Positions 22,962 to 35,236 are shown, counted from the first letter of the stretch. The stretch is DNA of 64,000 bases from Ananas comosus (GCF_001540865.1 NC_033629.1:5442403-5506402), one strand, 5' to 3'. Translations and numbers: made by a program. The notes: generated by a model from the sequence alone, not told the origin.

Positions 22962-23316
22962 GGGAAAACTTCAAAAACCCCCCCGTGGTTTCGTAGTTTC
23001 TCACTTTGCCCCCCTGTGGTTTAAAAAGTATCAGTTTGCTCCCCTGTGATTTCTTTTTTCTCTTTTTCTTATCAATTTCATTATTTTTTTTTCTTAAATC
23101 AGTGATAAAGTTAAAATTAAAGGGTACTAAAGTGAATATTTGATAAATCTAGATGGGTATTTGAAGTTTTTTGTATATAATTTAATGAAATATTAACGAA
23201 AAAGCTATCGAAAAGATAAAAACGAAACCACAGGGGGGCAATTTGATACATTTTAAACCACAAGGGGGCAAAGTGAGAAACTACGAAACCACAGGGGGGG
23301 TTTTTGAAGTTTTCCC
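22962..23316. mobile_element. MULE-type MITE (9-bp TSD)
   Basis: The perfect 9-bp TSD ttcatttat lies at 22953-22961 and 23317-23325. The termini GGGAAAACTTCAAAAACC and its complement start inverted repeats of about 85 bp containing cccctgtggttt-type repeats (G/C homopolymer blocks followed by 'tgtggttt'). The 355-bp element has no coding capacity. Its TIRs would form a strong hairpin if transcribed. Confidence 0.9.
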
Positions 23317-23325
23317 TTCATTTAT

Positions 23326-25335
23326 TTGTGACAGATACTACTAAAGCATGCTTCTGTGTTATCTTCGTTGTCCAGTTTGGAAACTACAAAGGATTAGCTC
23401 TTTCAGCAGTAGCGTAAGCTCCTTAATTTACATCGACTGATCGGCAACGCATGTGTTAGTTTTTTCATTTGTTGTGACAACAACTCCTTTGAGGTCAACA
23501 AGATCTAATTATCTTTAATTATTGTTAAAGGTTGGTTATTGTACTACGTTATTAATTGTAGAGTAGAGATGTCTTAGTAATGTTGTTTAGTATATGCTTC
23601 CTTTTGTGTTCTTTGTTTCCAAGCTTACTACTTTGACGGAAATATATTTTTATTTTGATCATCAATTATGTCTATGTTTCTCATGAATATTCAAATGTGC
23701 TACTTTACTTTACATTAAATTTAATACCATTCCTGTGCATGATATGTACCACTCAAGCTAACAATCAGTTGATAGTAATATTCCTATGAAAAGTATAATG
23801 CATCAAGGCAATGCACAAATTCATAATGCTAGTTGCTATTAAAATGTTCAGTTAATTCCTGAAATTTGACAAATTATAATTTGGACTCTGTCTTTCGTTT
23901 AAACAGATTAGTAGCTCGACTTACCTAATTTCTCATGTTCTTGCCATACTAGCATTTTACATCCAAAATCTTTATCCTCCAATAAGGGTTCTGCGAATGA
24001 ACTTTTAAAACCTACACAGATCCGGACTACAATGGTATTTGAGTTAGCAATACAATTAGTCTTAAATTGAAAATTGTGATTCGTTGGTAACTATTTTACC
24101 TGTACACTTAGCCTTAAAATTTGCCTTCGTAAATTTTCTTGATGTTGTTTCATCAATTTTCTTGATGTCCTTTCATCATCGTGATAAACTTTTACATTTT
24201 TTTTAATATTTCCTCTCTTCTTTTTTTTTTCCCTTCCTATCCAAGCAACTTGTTTTTCTCTCTTTATTTCAGGAGCTGCTTTACTATGTGGTGTAGCACT
24301 AAAAAAAGCGAAGATCCTGCATTCCATACTCTGGACTGGGTTGCTATATTCTGTGCTCCGATATCTACATGCTTGGAATTATCAGGAAAGTGGGGAAAAA
24401 AAAAAACATTTTCCAGTAAAGTGAAGTAGGTGAGAGAGAATCAACTGCCATATTATCAGTTTGTTCGTAGGACTTTCAGATACAGTTCCTGTGTATTCAT
24501 GTAGCTCAAGTTTTCAACCCTATTGTTCGAATTGTAACATTAAACCATCCTGTTGCGGTTTTAGGACTTGATTGTCATTATAATTGAGCATTGTGACAAT
24601 TTTATGACTACTTTAGAAAGATGTAAATAAGATTTAACAGCTTAATTTTACTGAGTTTTGTTGATTCTTATAATTTATCTTGACAAACCACAAGATTTCA
24701 TGTGCTCTCTAGTTAGCTGTATTCTAGCGGCAAGTCCCAAATGAGAAATTGGATTGACCACTGCTGAGTGATAAAATGTCACACTTTGAACTAGAGAGTT
24801 GTTAAGCGGAATCAAATTATATTTAATTTCTCCTTCTCCTTTCACTCTCTCAGGGTCGAAGGATCTGCAAATGTAAAATTCAAGCAGAAGATATGGGAGT
24901 TGGTGTGCAGAGAACAGCATATTTTTAGTAACAAAATAGGCAGGTGCATATCAAATGTGAATATGCTCAATTATTCCCTTCCTTACTAGATTTGTTCTAC
25001 TGATTGTTTATTTGTTATGTTGATGGTATAACAACTACCATGCTAAAATAAATTGCCATGTTTTTAATTGCATTCCACGTGGATCAACTCTCAACACACC
25101 ATGTGGACATCTCACCTGTGGCACTTATTTTTTTTGATAGGAAGATGTCCTTGAGAAGATATCTGTGTCTCATAATGAAAGATGTTTGCTTGCAGGTAGA
25201 CCCTTGGTTTGTTCTATTGCCAAGTCAAGGAGAGATAGGCCATCCTCACAAGGTAGGTGCTTTCATTGGAGCCATAATAATATGGTCTTATGGGTTAAGA
25301 GCTCACTTAATGTAGAGATGCAAGGACAAATTAAG
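23326..25335. other. Intergenic sequence
   Basis: I see no gene or repeat I can name. Short frames (24091-24429, 25058-25315) do not resemble known proteins. Confidence 0.35.
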
Positions 25336-25730
25336 GGCTTGTTTGGTTCACCTATTTTAGACTACGAAATCGGAATGAAATTCGTTGATTTCGACACTTG
25401 TTATTTGTTTTGCAGGAATCGGATTCCGATTCCCGTTCCACTCTGGAATGGGCATGATCGAATTTATTTATGCCCCAATCCGGATTTGAATTCCGGATTG
25501 GTCCATTCCAAAGTAAACCACTCAAAACTCTTTCTTACAAACACTCTCCCTTCCTCTTCCTTCATCAATCTTCTCTTTCTTAACCAAAACTCTCTTCCAA
25601 AATTTCAGATGTCATTCTGATTTCCAATCCAATAATTAATGAAGTAATTTTAAATTATTTGTCATTCCATTTCTCATTCCAATGCAATCCAATTTCATTT
25701 TCTATTCCAGTGTTTATTTGTTGAATTCCT
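25336..25730. mobile_element. MITE fragment (gggcttgtttggtt type)
   Basis: It begins 'gggcttgtttggttcacc', a very common terminus of plant MITEs. It contains alternating 'ggaatcggattccgattcc' and 'attccatttctcattcc' words typical of hAT/Harbinger-derived MITEs. The right terminus and TSD are not recognisable. The frame 25165-25620 is spurious. Confidence 0.45.
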
Positions 25731-27871
25731 CATTAGTAGAAATTCTTGGTTATAGGTGTGTTATGACTGTTTTGCTGAAAAAAGACATGGTTAGGATTGT
25801 GTAAACCATCTCCATGTATGAGAATGTGTTTATTTATCGAATTCCTTAATTGTAGAAATTCTTGAATTTTATAGAAAATAATTTACGATAACAACAAGGC
25901 TATCATGGTTAGAGTTGCGAAAACTATCTCTCTGCATGCGAAAGTAGTATTTTCTTTAATTTTCTTTTTTAGTTAGTATATATATTTCGAGCGCATTAAA
26001 ATTAACCAGATTGCCTAGAGTGAAGAAGGTTGTGCATAATTGGATGTCTTTTTCTTGAAGAAAATCTTGCTTTATTGCTTATGATGATATATAGAGCAAG
26101 AAGCAAGAAATAGCTTTTGGAGGGGAGAGAGAGAGAGAGAGAGAGAGGGAAAGTGACGTGGTACCAAAATATAATACCTAATTCATGATTGGACTGCAGA
26201 GGAATTAATGGGAATGTGGCAGAGGAATGGTGAAATAGACTTCACCCAAGGCCTACAGCAAGCCATTTTGTTTACTACAACCTTTCAACCCCCTCTCCTA
26301 TTTCTTTGCCCTCATTCTCCATCCACAAATGAGGCAACAAACAACAATAAGAAGCAGCCACCCCTACTCACCTATGGGTTGGCTTCACTCCCTCTTCTCC
26401 CCACTTAGGAGGTTGTGGCTTCGTATGCACTCCGCGCGCAACAAGAGTATGTTATGCTTTCGCACTTACATGTATATTAGCTTTTATATTTTTTCGGTCT
26501 CGCTCTATCCAACTGAGCTATATTTTATTTCTCTTCTTATTGATGTATTACTATTATTATTGTCATTGTTGGAAACAAGTTGGTGACACTGATAATGTCA
26601 TTGATTGTATTGATAGATAGGGGGATATATATTCTCTACGATGACGTGAAGTCGTGCCAGTGCGAGGATGTGCAGATTCTTTGGTCGATCCTCGTGGAGT
26701 CGCATCCACACCCGACTCCGCTCCGATTGAAGCAATGAGGTTTTGCTTGCCCATGAGAAGGAAGAGAGGAAGAGCATCAGATGAGCGAGGTTTGATGTAA
26801 ATATTATATATTTAAGTATCAACTGAGGAGATAACCTATTTCATATATCTCATGAGAGAGAGAGAGGACTCTTGTGTTTAGTGAATGAGGGTGATATTTT
26901 GTACATACATACATTATGGCACGAACATACACACATATACATACATAAGTGCATGCATAAATACATTGAATATATGAGGAACTAATACAAGAATAAATTT
27001 ATTAAGGATGGTGGAGAGCATTTTTCTGTTTCTTTTTCAAATGGTTGGTTTGTCCATTCTGGAGTAGCTGTGGGATAACATAGATTCAATTTCATGTTTT
27101 AATTAAGTTTCCATTTGCAATTGCAGAGATATTGCATTGTATGTGAAGAGAAATTACGACGAAAAATTAGTATGTTTGTTTTTACACGAAATATCACGTT
27201 CTATAGCCGATAATGAACAGTTATAATATATTTTCCATGATATGTTTTTTATGGTCCCTTGAAAAAAAAAAAAAAAAAAATTTCTATATGCTTTCATCTT
27301 AAAACTTTAATATCAAATGGGCCCTAATACTGTACAATTTAAGTTGCTGCTTATAAGAAAATGCAAATTTATAGTCTAAAATACTGTTGAGTATGATGTG
27401 ACTGCACACGCGTGCATAGAATGTAATTAAGATACTTTCGTGGGTACAGAAGATGTACGGAGACCCTCAACTCTCTAGTAGACTTTGAAATGACCCTTCT
27501 AGTGTGAACTTTTTTATTAAGACCTCCTAAGAGCTTAATTATTTTAGAATTAACTAATTTTAGTTAAAAAAGATAGAATTTTTATCAGATACACTGATGA
27601 TTTCATAATTTTTAATTACTTTTTAGCAGATAAGGCTATAATAAATAATGATTAATGGGAATAGAAATGCAATTTAACAAAATTTTTAACCTAATAACTT
27701 GAAATAATTCCAAACGACTCATTTCACACTCCAGAGATGTGTAGATCTTTACCAATAAAATTCTAACCAGTCTTTGTTAGTGATAGCTAGAAAAAATGGC
27801 TAAAGATTCTAATTAAAGTTTTATAACCTTATTTTAAATTTCTTTTATTTGATGAAATAGCTGTTCAGAGT
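25731..27871. other. Intergenic sequence with microsatellites
   Basis: A GA run lies at 26125-26147 and poly-A at about 27260-27279. A block at 26206-26420 is somewhat GC-richer and pyrimidine-rich but has no recognisable coding sequence. Confidence 0.4.
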
Positions 27872-28572
27872 ATATTTAAAGGCCAATTTGCATAAAAAAA
27901 TCCACTAGTTTTGAGCATTTGCAAAAGTGTGCCACTATTTTTTATTTTGTAGATTCGGACCGAATTTTAGAAACTTGACTAAAATATTCTTATTCTTTTT
28001 TCTCTCTCTCTTTTTTTTGTCTCTCGTTCTTTTTCTTCTTTCTCTCCGAAGAAGGTGGCGGACGCAGAGACGGCCCGTCTCACTTCTGTCCCGCTTGCCC
28101 TCGCCCTCGCCCTCGCCCGCGCACCTTCCCTCCACCCTCCTCGCCTCCGACCCTACCGAGCACCACAACCCTCTTTCTTTTTTTTTTTTTTCCCTCTCTG
28201 ACATTTCTTCACCGTCTCCCGGCTTCTTTACAATAGTAAAGAGGATAATATCACATCCTCTCCCTCTTCTTTTTTTCTTTTGTTCTTTTTTTTCCTTTTT
28301 TCTCTTCGATTCGACCCACCTCTACCGCCTCTGCGACCCTCCACGACAGTAACGAGAACAGTGCCACATCCTCTTCCTCCGCCTTCGCCAGCATTAGCAC
28401 CGGCACCGATGCTGGCACTAGTGCTGGAAAAGGAGAACTCAAAGCGAGTGCGAGTGAGAGCAGAGCGAAGGAAAAAAATACAAAAATAAAAAAATAAAAA
28501 GAATAAAGAATAAAACATAAAGAAAAAAACTTTTTTTACAATAAAATAAAGAATCAGAGAGAAAAAAAGAGG

Positions 28573-29302
28573 ATGATGAAGTTGTAATATTTTAAGGAAA
28601 CGTTGCACTATTTCAAAAAAACGTTGTACTGTTTTAGAGAAATGCACTCGTTAAGAGAAAAATTATACTTTTTTGAATGAAAGTTGCACTCTTTGAACGA
28701 AAATTGCATTCTTTAGGCAAAAATTATACTATTTCTCCTCTTTGTCCTTTTTCTTCTCTTTTCTCTTCGTTTTCATGTGTTTCTTCTCTGCCCATCTCTT
28801 TTTCACCTTCTACCTTTGTTGACAGATCCTCCGCCTATCTCTCTCCGACCCTTTTTTTTTTTTTCCTCCCCGGCGGTGGAGAAGGGTCGAAAATTAAAAA
28901 AAAAGGGTCACGACGCGGCTTCGGCGGGTTTGGAGGCGAGGAGGGCAGAGCATGTGTGAGCACGGGCAAGAGCACAGGGGCAGAAGGTGGAGAATTTGCC
29001 GACGGAGAGGGAAAGAAAAGAAGGTCGGAGAGATATGGGCGGAGGATCTGCCGACGGAGGTGGAAGGCGAAGAAGAGATGGGTGGAGAAGAAACACACGA
29101 AAATAAAGAAGAAGGAGAAGAAAGAGGAGGAAGAGAAGAAACAGTATAATTTTTGCTCAAAAAGTGCAACTTTCGTTCAAATAGTGTAACTTTCGTCCAA
29201 AAAAGTGTAATTTTTCTCTTAAAGAGTGCAAGTTTTTTCTACAATAGTGAAACGTTTTTATGAAATGGTGTAATGTTTCCTTAAAACATTGCAACTTCAT
29301 CG
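28573..29302. repeat. Internal inverted repeat of the foldback element
   Basis: The arms 28573-28850 and 29021-29302 are inverted copies. The outer part holds 'gttgcact(a/c)tttg' against 'gtgcaactttcgttcaaa'; the inner part holds 'gacagatcctccgcctatc' against its complement at 29031-29050. The spacer is about 170 bp. As a consequence, opposite-strand frames here encode near-identical low-complexity peptides (PLLTDPPPISLRP and PPSADPPPISLRP), which are not real genes. Confidence 0.85.
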
Positions 29303-29459
29303 TGCACGGGGGCCACGACCTCGTCGCGCGTAGGTGCCGGCAGAGAAAGGGGGTGGCAGTGCGAGGGGCGCTTGACGACGATGGTGACGAAGATGGTAGA
29401 GGAGGAAGAAAGAGGAGGAGGATGAGAAAACGGAGGGGGAGGAGGAGGAAGAAGAAGAG

Positions 29460-29630
29460 AATGAGAAATGGTGTAAATTTCACCCAAATAGTGCAACTTT
29501 GACTTAAAGAGTGTAACTCTCATTCCAAATAGTGTAATTTCTCTCTCAAAGTGTGCAACTTTTATCTAAAATAGTGCAAAATTTTTTTAAAACAGTGTAA
29601 CTTTATTTTAACAGTGCAATTTCATCTTCT
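29460..29630. repeat. Third copy of the GTGCAAC-type module
   Basis: Units of 18-25 nt built on 'agtgcaactt' / 'agtgtaactt' recur about nine times. This block is in the same orientation as 29145-29300 and inverted relative to 28576-28740. Confidence 0.75.
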
Positions 29631-30024
29631 TCCTTCTTCTACGATTTTTTATCTTTCTTGTAGAAAAAAAAAATTTTTATTTTTATTTTTTATTATTCTT
29701 ATTTTCTTTCTCTCTATAATTTTTTTTGTCACGACCTCTCTCTTGCCCTCTATCGCAGCTACAGCCCTTGCCGGAGTGCAATTATTTTTCTCCCTTATCC
29801 TCGCCGACATGCTTCTCGGCCCGAAGAAGCACTTCCTCTTCGTCGCTAGCGGCGGCGGTGGGGACGGCGGGTGAAGGAGGGTTGAAGAGGAGAAAAAAAA
29901 AAGGGTCGCGGCGCGGCCTCAGCGGGGTCGGAGGCGAGGAAGGCGGGGTGTGCGTGGGCGAGGCCGACGGCGTGAAAGGCAGAGGCGGGGGGGCCGTTTT
30001 CGCCTCTTCTCCGCCGACTTCTTC

Positions 30025-30450
30025 TGTCACGCCCCGAGCCCGATCCTTTTTGGCCGGTTCGAGAGCGTCAAACAGACGCCGAACGGACAAAGCTTCCCCT
30101 GTCCGCCCAAGGCTCAACACTAGTATCAATAGAGTACAAATTTGCATAAGCGGAAGCATACACAATGGCTTGCACGAGAGCAAGCAATAGCCAAGGTGAA
30201 AGAATTAGCAATTCAATATACAAGTAATATGACTAATTTAAATCACATACATGCATCATTTTTTTTTTTTTTTTACACCTCATTTCTCCCAAAATATAAC
30301 TTTTGACATTTAAAGTAAATATTCTTTACATCATTCATTAAAGCAAGTTCATAATACTAAAATCATCAAATACAAAAGATGATAGTAAAGGGTGTGCAAC
30401 TACAAAATGAAATCCATCTCGGGCGATCTCTACCTAGGGCGCGATGCCCT
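30025..30450 (-). repeat. Truncated gypsy LTR
   Basis: It matches the start of 31567-34015 closely (TGTCACGCCCCGAGCCC...) and stops at 'gcgatgccct', where pol sequence takes over. Confidence 0.9.
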
Positions 30451-31566
30451 ACTTGCCAACAAGTAAAAGCGGAGCGACGGTTTCCGGCGGGAAAGTTGCA
30501 AAGTTTACCTATACCCGTTTGGAAATGGAAAAATATTGCAATGGACTTCGTGACCGGGTTGCCTCGATCTCAAGGTGGGCACGATGCAATTTGGGTGATT
30601 GTAGACCGGTTGACGAAGTCGGCGTATTTCCTACCGATTCATATTACTTGGTCCGGGGACAAGTTGGCTCAAGTGTATATTGATGAGATTGTGAGACTTC
30701 ATAGGGTGCCCATGTCTATCGTGTCGGATCGGGACCCGAGGTTCACCTCTCACTTTTGGAGGAGCCTACAGGAGGCCTTGGGAACGCGACTCGACTTTAG
30801 CACGGCATTTCATCCTCAAAGTGACGGTCAATCGGAGAGGACAATACAAATACTTGAGGATATGCTTCGAGCGTGTGTACTGGATTATAAGGGCAATTGG
30901 CATGATCATCTTCCGATGGCGGAGTTCGTGTACAATAACAGCTATCAAGAAAGTATCGCGATGGCGCCATTCGAGGCCCTTTATGGAAAGAAGTGTCGCT
31001 CTCCAATTCATTGGAGCGATGTGGGCGAAAGGGCGGCTCTTGGCCCCGATGTAGTGCGGGAGGCAGAGGAGAAAGTCCGTCTTGCTCGCCAACGACTTGC
31101 TACGGCATAATCTCGGCAAAAGAGCTATGCCGACAAACGGAGGAAAGATATCGAATTTGCCGTTGGAGACCACGTGCTTTTAAAGATTTCGCCGATGTGA
31201 GGGATTAAGCGGTTTGGAATTCGTGGGAAGCTAAGTCCCCGATACCTTGGACCGTTTGAGGTGTTGGAGCGGGTCGGCGCGGTGGCATACAAGATAGCAT
31301 TACCACCGAGGCTTGTGGGAGTACACGACGTGTTTCATGTATCGAATCTCCGCAAGTATGTGCACGACCCCGAGCATGTTCTCTCGTTTGAACCGTCCGA
31401 GATTCAAGAGGACATGACCTATGAGGAGTTCCCGGCATACATAATCGACCGAGAAGTAAGAAAACTACGAAATCGCGAGATTCCGTATGTTAAAATTCGT
31501 TGGTGTAATCACAACGACCGAGAAGCTACTTGGGAGCTCGAGAGCGCAATGAGGGAACATAATATC
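30445..31566 (+). pseudogene. Gypsy integrase-chromodomain fragment, inverted
   Basis: The frame begins in the zinc finger ([10 protein letters not shown]). It then has the catalytic core ([17 protein letters not shown] with the first Asp nearby, [24 protein letters not shown]), then [20 protein letters not shown], and a C-terminal domain with FAVGDHVLLKISPM, RFGIRGKLSPRYLGPFEV and the chromodomain tail NHNDREATWELESAM. Stops at 31108-31110 and 31198-31200 replace Gln and Arg codons seen in the related copies. It ends abruptly inside the chromodomain where the LTR begins. Coding sense is opposite to the flanking LTRs. Confidence 0.9.
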
Positions 31567-34015
31567 TGTCACGCCCCGAGCCCGATCCTTTTTGTCCGGT
31601 TCGAGAGCGTCAAACAAACGCCGAACGGACAGAGCTTCCCCTGTCCGCCCAAGGCTCAACACTAGTATCAATAGAGTACAAATTTGTATAAGTGGAAGCA
31701 TACACAATGGCTTGCACGAGGGCAAGCAATAGCCAAGGTGAAAGAATTAGCAATTCAATATACAAGTAATATGACTAATTTAAATCACATACATGCATCA
31801 TTTCTTTTCTTTTTTTTTTTACATCTCATTTCTTTCAAAATATAACTTTTGACATTTAAAGTAAATATTCTTTACATCATTCATTAAAGCAAGTTCATAA
31901 TACTAAAATCATCAAATACAAAAGATGATAGTAAAGGGTGTGCAACTACAAAATGAAATCCATCTCGGGCGGTCTCTACCTAGGGCGCGATGCCCTTATC
32001 GCGATCATCTGCCGGCTCGCTCGGTCCCGGCTCTGTGGAAATAGTGGGGTGAGAACTACAACAAAGTTCCCAGTGGGTTCGGCAACCAACCACGCCGACT
32101 ATCCCACTAGGTCTAATCAGGCATAATAGAAGAAAGAATAGATAATAACCAACTAACAAATGCAGCTAATATGCCTGAACAATAAATAAAACTATGCTCG
32201 ATAGAATGCTCATGATGAATGCAAGATTAACTTTTCATTACCCAATCTCATGGCTAGCCCGTAGGTTTCGCCCTCACAAACTAACCAACCCAAATTCCTA
32301 TTATCGGGGAGATAACCGCTATGACCCGACGGGACCGCCCTCTGGGGAGATAACCGCTACGACCCAGTGATGACAACTCCGGAGCACATCGCCCGAGGGG
32401 GAGCTACCGCCCTCGAGCAAGGACTATTAGGTGAGTACGATCAATCCTTAACTTTAAGGATTTTAAGTTCAATCCATTCCTTGACTTCAAGGAGAACCAT
32501 GTACATATGACCCTTAATTCTAAGGTGTTTATGTCATAATGTCACTACTTGTTCTTGTTCTTTGTCAATGATGCCACACTTGTTTTCTAAGTCCTCTAGA
32601 CTCATCAATGTCACTTGCTAAATCTATGTCAACATGTCACATTTGTTTACTAACCCTTCTAGGTTCTTGTCCCTTGTCATGCATATATAGGGTTACCAAT
32701 TCTCATTCATTTACTACTATTTCTCAAGCATTAGAACTCATATCATGCAAAGAAAATTTACAATTAACCCTACTATGCAACATGCTCAATATAAATACAT
32801 ATGCTCAAATATGACGCTTTAGACATAAAGGGATTTCCGATGTCCTTGGAATGCACCACCCACCTTAGATGGTCACAAGGATGCTACGGTGAATTTCTTG
32901 GAATTTTTGAAGCCCTAGTCCGCGTGCTGCGGCTATCTGTACGGAAAATGACGTTTTTGTTAATAACTTTGCGTACACTCGTCGGATTGTCGAACCGAGC
33001 GTTCCAACGCGTTTAAAATACCCTCAATTAGGTTTCTACATGATCAAAATAGATCAAAACCCAACTTGGGCAAAACCCCTCTTTGGGATGCCCTAACATG
33101 TTATTTTTGCATTTCTCCGAGATTGATCTCATTCCTAAGCAAAAGATAGCTTAGATTCACATGGGAAGCTCTCTAATAAGGTTTCTAAGCTTTTAGAACC
33201 ATCCCTAGGGCATCTACTTTGAGCCCTAGTGATCCACCATGAGAGGGGTCTAAGAAATCCATGTTTTTCATGGAGTCATGGTCCTTAGAGGATTTCCTCA
33301 CTTGTAGAGAGATCAAAACCCAAAAATCTAAGGTCTAAACCCAAACCCTAAACTCATTTTTGCATAAGGACTCACCTTTGCCCAAGCTCCACCAAAGCCT
33401 ACTTGTTGGAGAGCTTCTAGGACCACCAAAGCCACCAAAATCCACTTCTCCAAGCTCTTCTCCACCTTCTCCAAGCTCTAGGGCTTGCTTTCTAGAGAGA
33501 GAAAGAGAGGAAAATGAGAGAGAGGGTGAAATGGGTGTTGGCTGTGAGGGGAAGGGGTATTGGGCTATTAACATGTTGTAACATTTGCCAAAAAACCCTC
33601 CCAATCTTTATATTTTGCAGCAGACCTCGTTTTGCTGTCGGGCCCAAAGTGTACCGGTACACTTTTTCGTGTCACCGGTTACACGACTACGCATAGGCAA
33701 ACCCGAGAGCAGATCTGTCAGTTTCGCCCAAAGTGTACCGGTACACTTTTTCGTGTCACCGGTTTCAGCATGTGTAACCGGTGACAGGTCGCTTGCTGTA
33801 CCGGTACACATTGCTCCAGACCTGATTTTTGGCTCCGTCTCGATTCTATTTTGCGCTGATCGATGCCAAAACCCTTCTAACACTTCTAGAACTCATTTTT
33901 AACCCTCCCAACAGTGTTGGTAGGTTAATTGGAACTCGCCCAATAAATCCATTCGCGCACTTTAGTCAGTTTGCCTAAAGTTCGCCATTTTCTATCTAGG
34001 TTTCAATACGTTACA
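31567..34015 (-). repeat. Complete gypsy LTR, 2.45 kb
   Basis: Starts TGTCACGCC and ends GTTACA on the plus strand. It carries GTACCGGTAC palindromes at 33651-33660, 33735-33744 and 33798-33807 plus several 'caccggtt' variants. It resembles 1-1040 and 7827-9692 in layout. ORFs inside are noise. Confidence 0.85.
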
Positions 34016-34195
34016 TCTTCGGTGAGATAAAAAAAAAGAATGTGAGAAAAAATAAAAGGAGAGAGAAAAAGTTATAAGAGTATTTTGGTCAGTTTGTTGA
34101 AAATTCGAACAGAATCTGCAAAATCGAAAAAGGCGGCCTAGTTTTGCAAAAGCTCAAAACTAGTGGATTTTTTATGCAAATTGGTCATATTTAAA

Positions 34196-34640
34196 TTTGG
34201 CTATGTGTACTAGCTTTAATTTTCTAATTTATGTACTTTATCAGAATCTATTACTATATACTAAAGAACGTGAAGCATGCTTTAAATGCTAACACATATA
34301 CTATAAATGGATGAAAATGCCCTTAGTGAACTCGAAAAATTATGTAATATATTTTAACAAATTCTGATCTCTCTCCGCTCTCTCTCTCTCTCACACACAT
34401 CTAGAGATGTACACATCTCTCTATCTTCTCTCTCTCTCATTGAGAAATATGCCCATCTCTCTTTCTCTCCTATATCTCTCTCTTCTCTCTCACATAGAGA
34501 TGTTATCTATGTACTTCCATCTTTCTCTCTCTCATCTTTCTCCTTATGCACATTTATTTTCTTTCTTTTTTTCGCAAACCACTCCTCCGCTCGCCCTGCC
34601 TTTTTTTTCCCCTCTCTATGTAGCAAAGTCGTATGGGCTA
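34196..34640. repeat. CT-rich low-complexity tract
   Basis: From about 34370 to 34620 the plus strand is nearly pure pyrimidine with repeated 'catctctctttctctc' and 'agagatgt' words. The frame 34407-34685 is an artefact of this. Confidence 0.6.
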
Positions 34641-34805
34641 GGGATGTCATTAGGTATGGATATCCGAAATTTTATCAGAACTTGAACATGTATTATGGTG
34701 GTTTGGTTTACCCGATGCTAAATGGATATGGTTTTGAATATAGGTATTAAAATTGAAAATCCTATAGATTTAAGTTCAAATATGAATTTTGTTTATACCC
34801 GACCT
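34640..34805. mobile_element. hAT-like element fragment
   Basis: 'ctagggatgtcattaggtat' followed by 'ggatatccgaa' and 'tttatacccgacc' resembles the right half of the hAT element at 5276-6439. Only one end is present. Confidence 0.4.
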
Positions 34806-35236
34806 AAGTTGAAAGTCCTCCCAAGTTGGGGGTGGCGAGTTGGCAGGTCTGTTGGCCTTCTCCGTCTTCCACCATCGATAAGCAGCCTTATCCAAGCAGT
34901 GTGGAGTCGAGTAGTCCTTTTCCTTGTCCAGAATGTACAAATCGTCGAACAATTTTTCCATCAAGTCGACCTACATCTCAACTACCTATGTGTGCGTGCT
35001 TTCGCTATGGTACATAGGTGGGTTAAACTTCTTTAAATTAGCGAGGCTCGCTTGAGCTCGCTACTGCTCCGCCTCAAGTGCCATATGCTCTGAGGTGGAG
35101 GTATTTGTTTCTGTCTTAGGGGCACCGCCCTCGTAGTTCCTAATGGTGTTGGGCGTGTTGAGATAGGCATGGTCGTCACCACAATGCTCTTAGTATCATT
35201 TATTGTAAGGGGTAGGTTAGACGACTTCTTACTCAT
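34776..35236 (-). pseudogene. Gypsy gag fragment
   Basis: The minus strand reads MMEKLFDDLYILDKEK, HCLDKAAYRWWK and ANSPPPTWEDF, the start of a chromovirus capsid domain. Upstream (to 35236) is LANLKKFNPP and an N-terminal segment in broken frames. It corresponds to AMEKLFEDLFIL in the chromovirus at 7827-14968 but comes from a different family. No other domains or LTR ends are identifiable. Confidence 0.75.

Larger units (their letters stand above)
30025..34015. mobile_element. Rearranged Ty3/gypsy element with inverted interior
   Basis: TSD tcttc lies at 30020-30024 and 34016-34020. One LTR is complete (31567-34015, TG...CA) and the other truncated (30025-30450); both have the same orientation, which by the PBS rule from 7827-14968 is minus. 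The internal segment (30445-31566) is an integrase/chromodomain fragment on the plus strand, opposite to the LTRs, with no PBS, gag, protease or RT. The element inserted into the foldback MULE. Confidence 0.85.
27881..34186. mobile_element. Foldback MULE, split by a gypsy element
   Basis: The perfect 9-bp TSD atatttaaa lies at 27872-27880 and 34187-34195. The ends GGCCAATTTGCATAAAA and its complement begin inverted repeats of more than 200 bp, continuing through 'atccactagttttgagc', 'agattcggaccgaatttt' / 'agattctgttcgaatttt' and GC-rich words. Removing the nested gypsy element and its 5-bp TSD leaves about 2.3 kb. The interior is itself built of inverted repeats (28573-28850 against 29021-29302). 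No transposase is present; every frame in it is low complexity and mirrored on both strands. Confidence 0.85.

Noticed and set aside
25165..25620. 151-codon open frame
   Set aside because: It spans a MITE fragment, has random composition and resembles no protein.
26502..26520. tRNA-like A-box on the minus strand (tagctcagttggatagagc)
   Set aside because: No B-box, acceptor stem or anticodon arm can be folded around it, so neither a tRNA gene nor a SINE is supported.
26563..26822. Overlapping minus-strand frames (MGKQNLIASIGAESGV... and another)
   Set aside because: Neither resembles a known family, and no promoter, intron or repeat context supports a gene.
27927..29874. Many open frames on both strands with Ser/Pro/Arg-rich proteins
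   Set aside because: They are low-complexity frames produced by the inverted repeats of the foldback element; opposite strands give mirrored peptides and none matches a known family.
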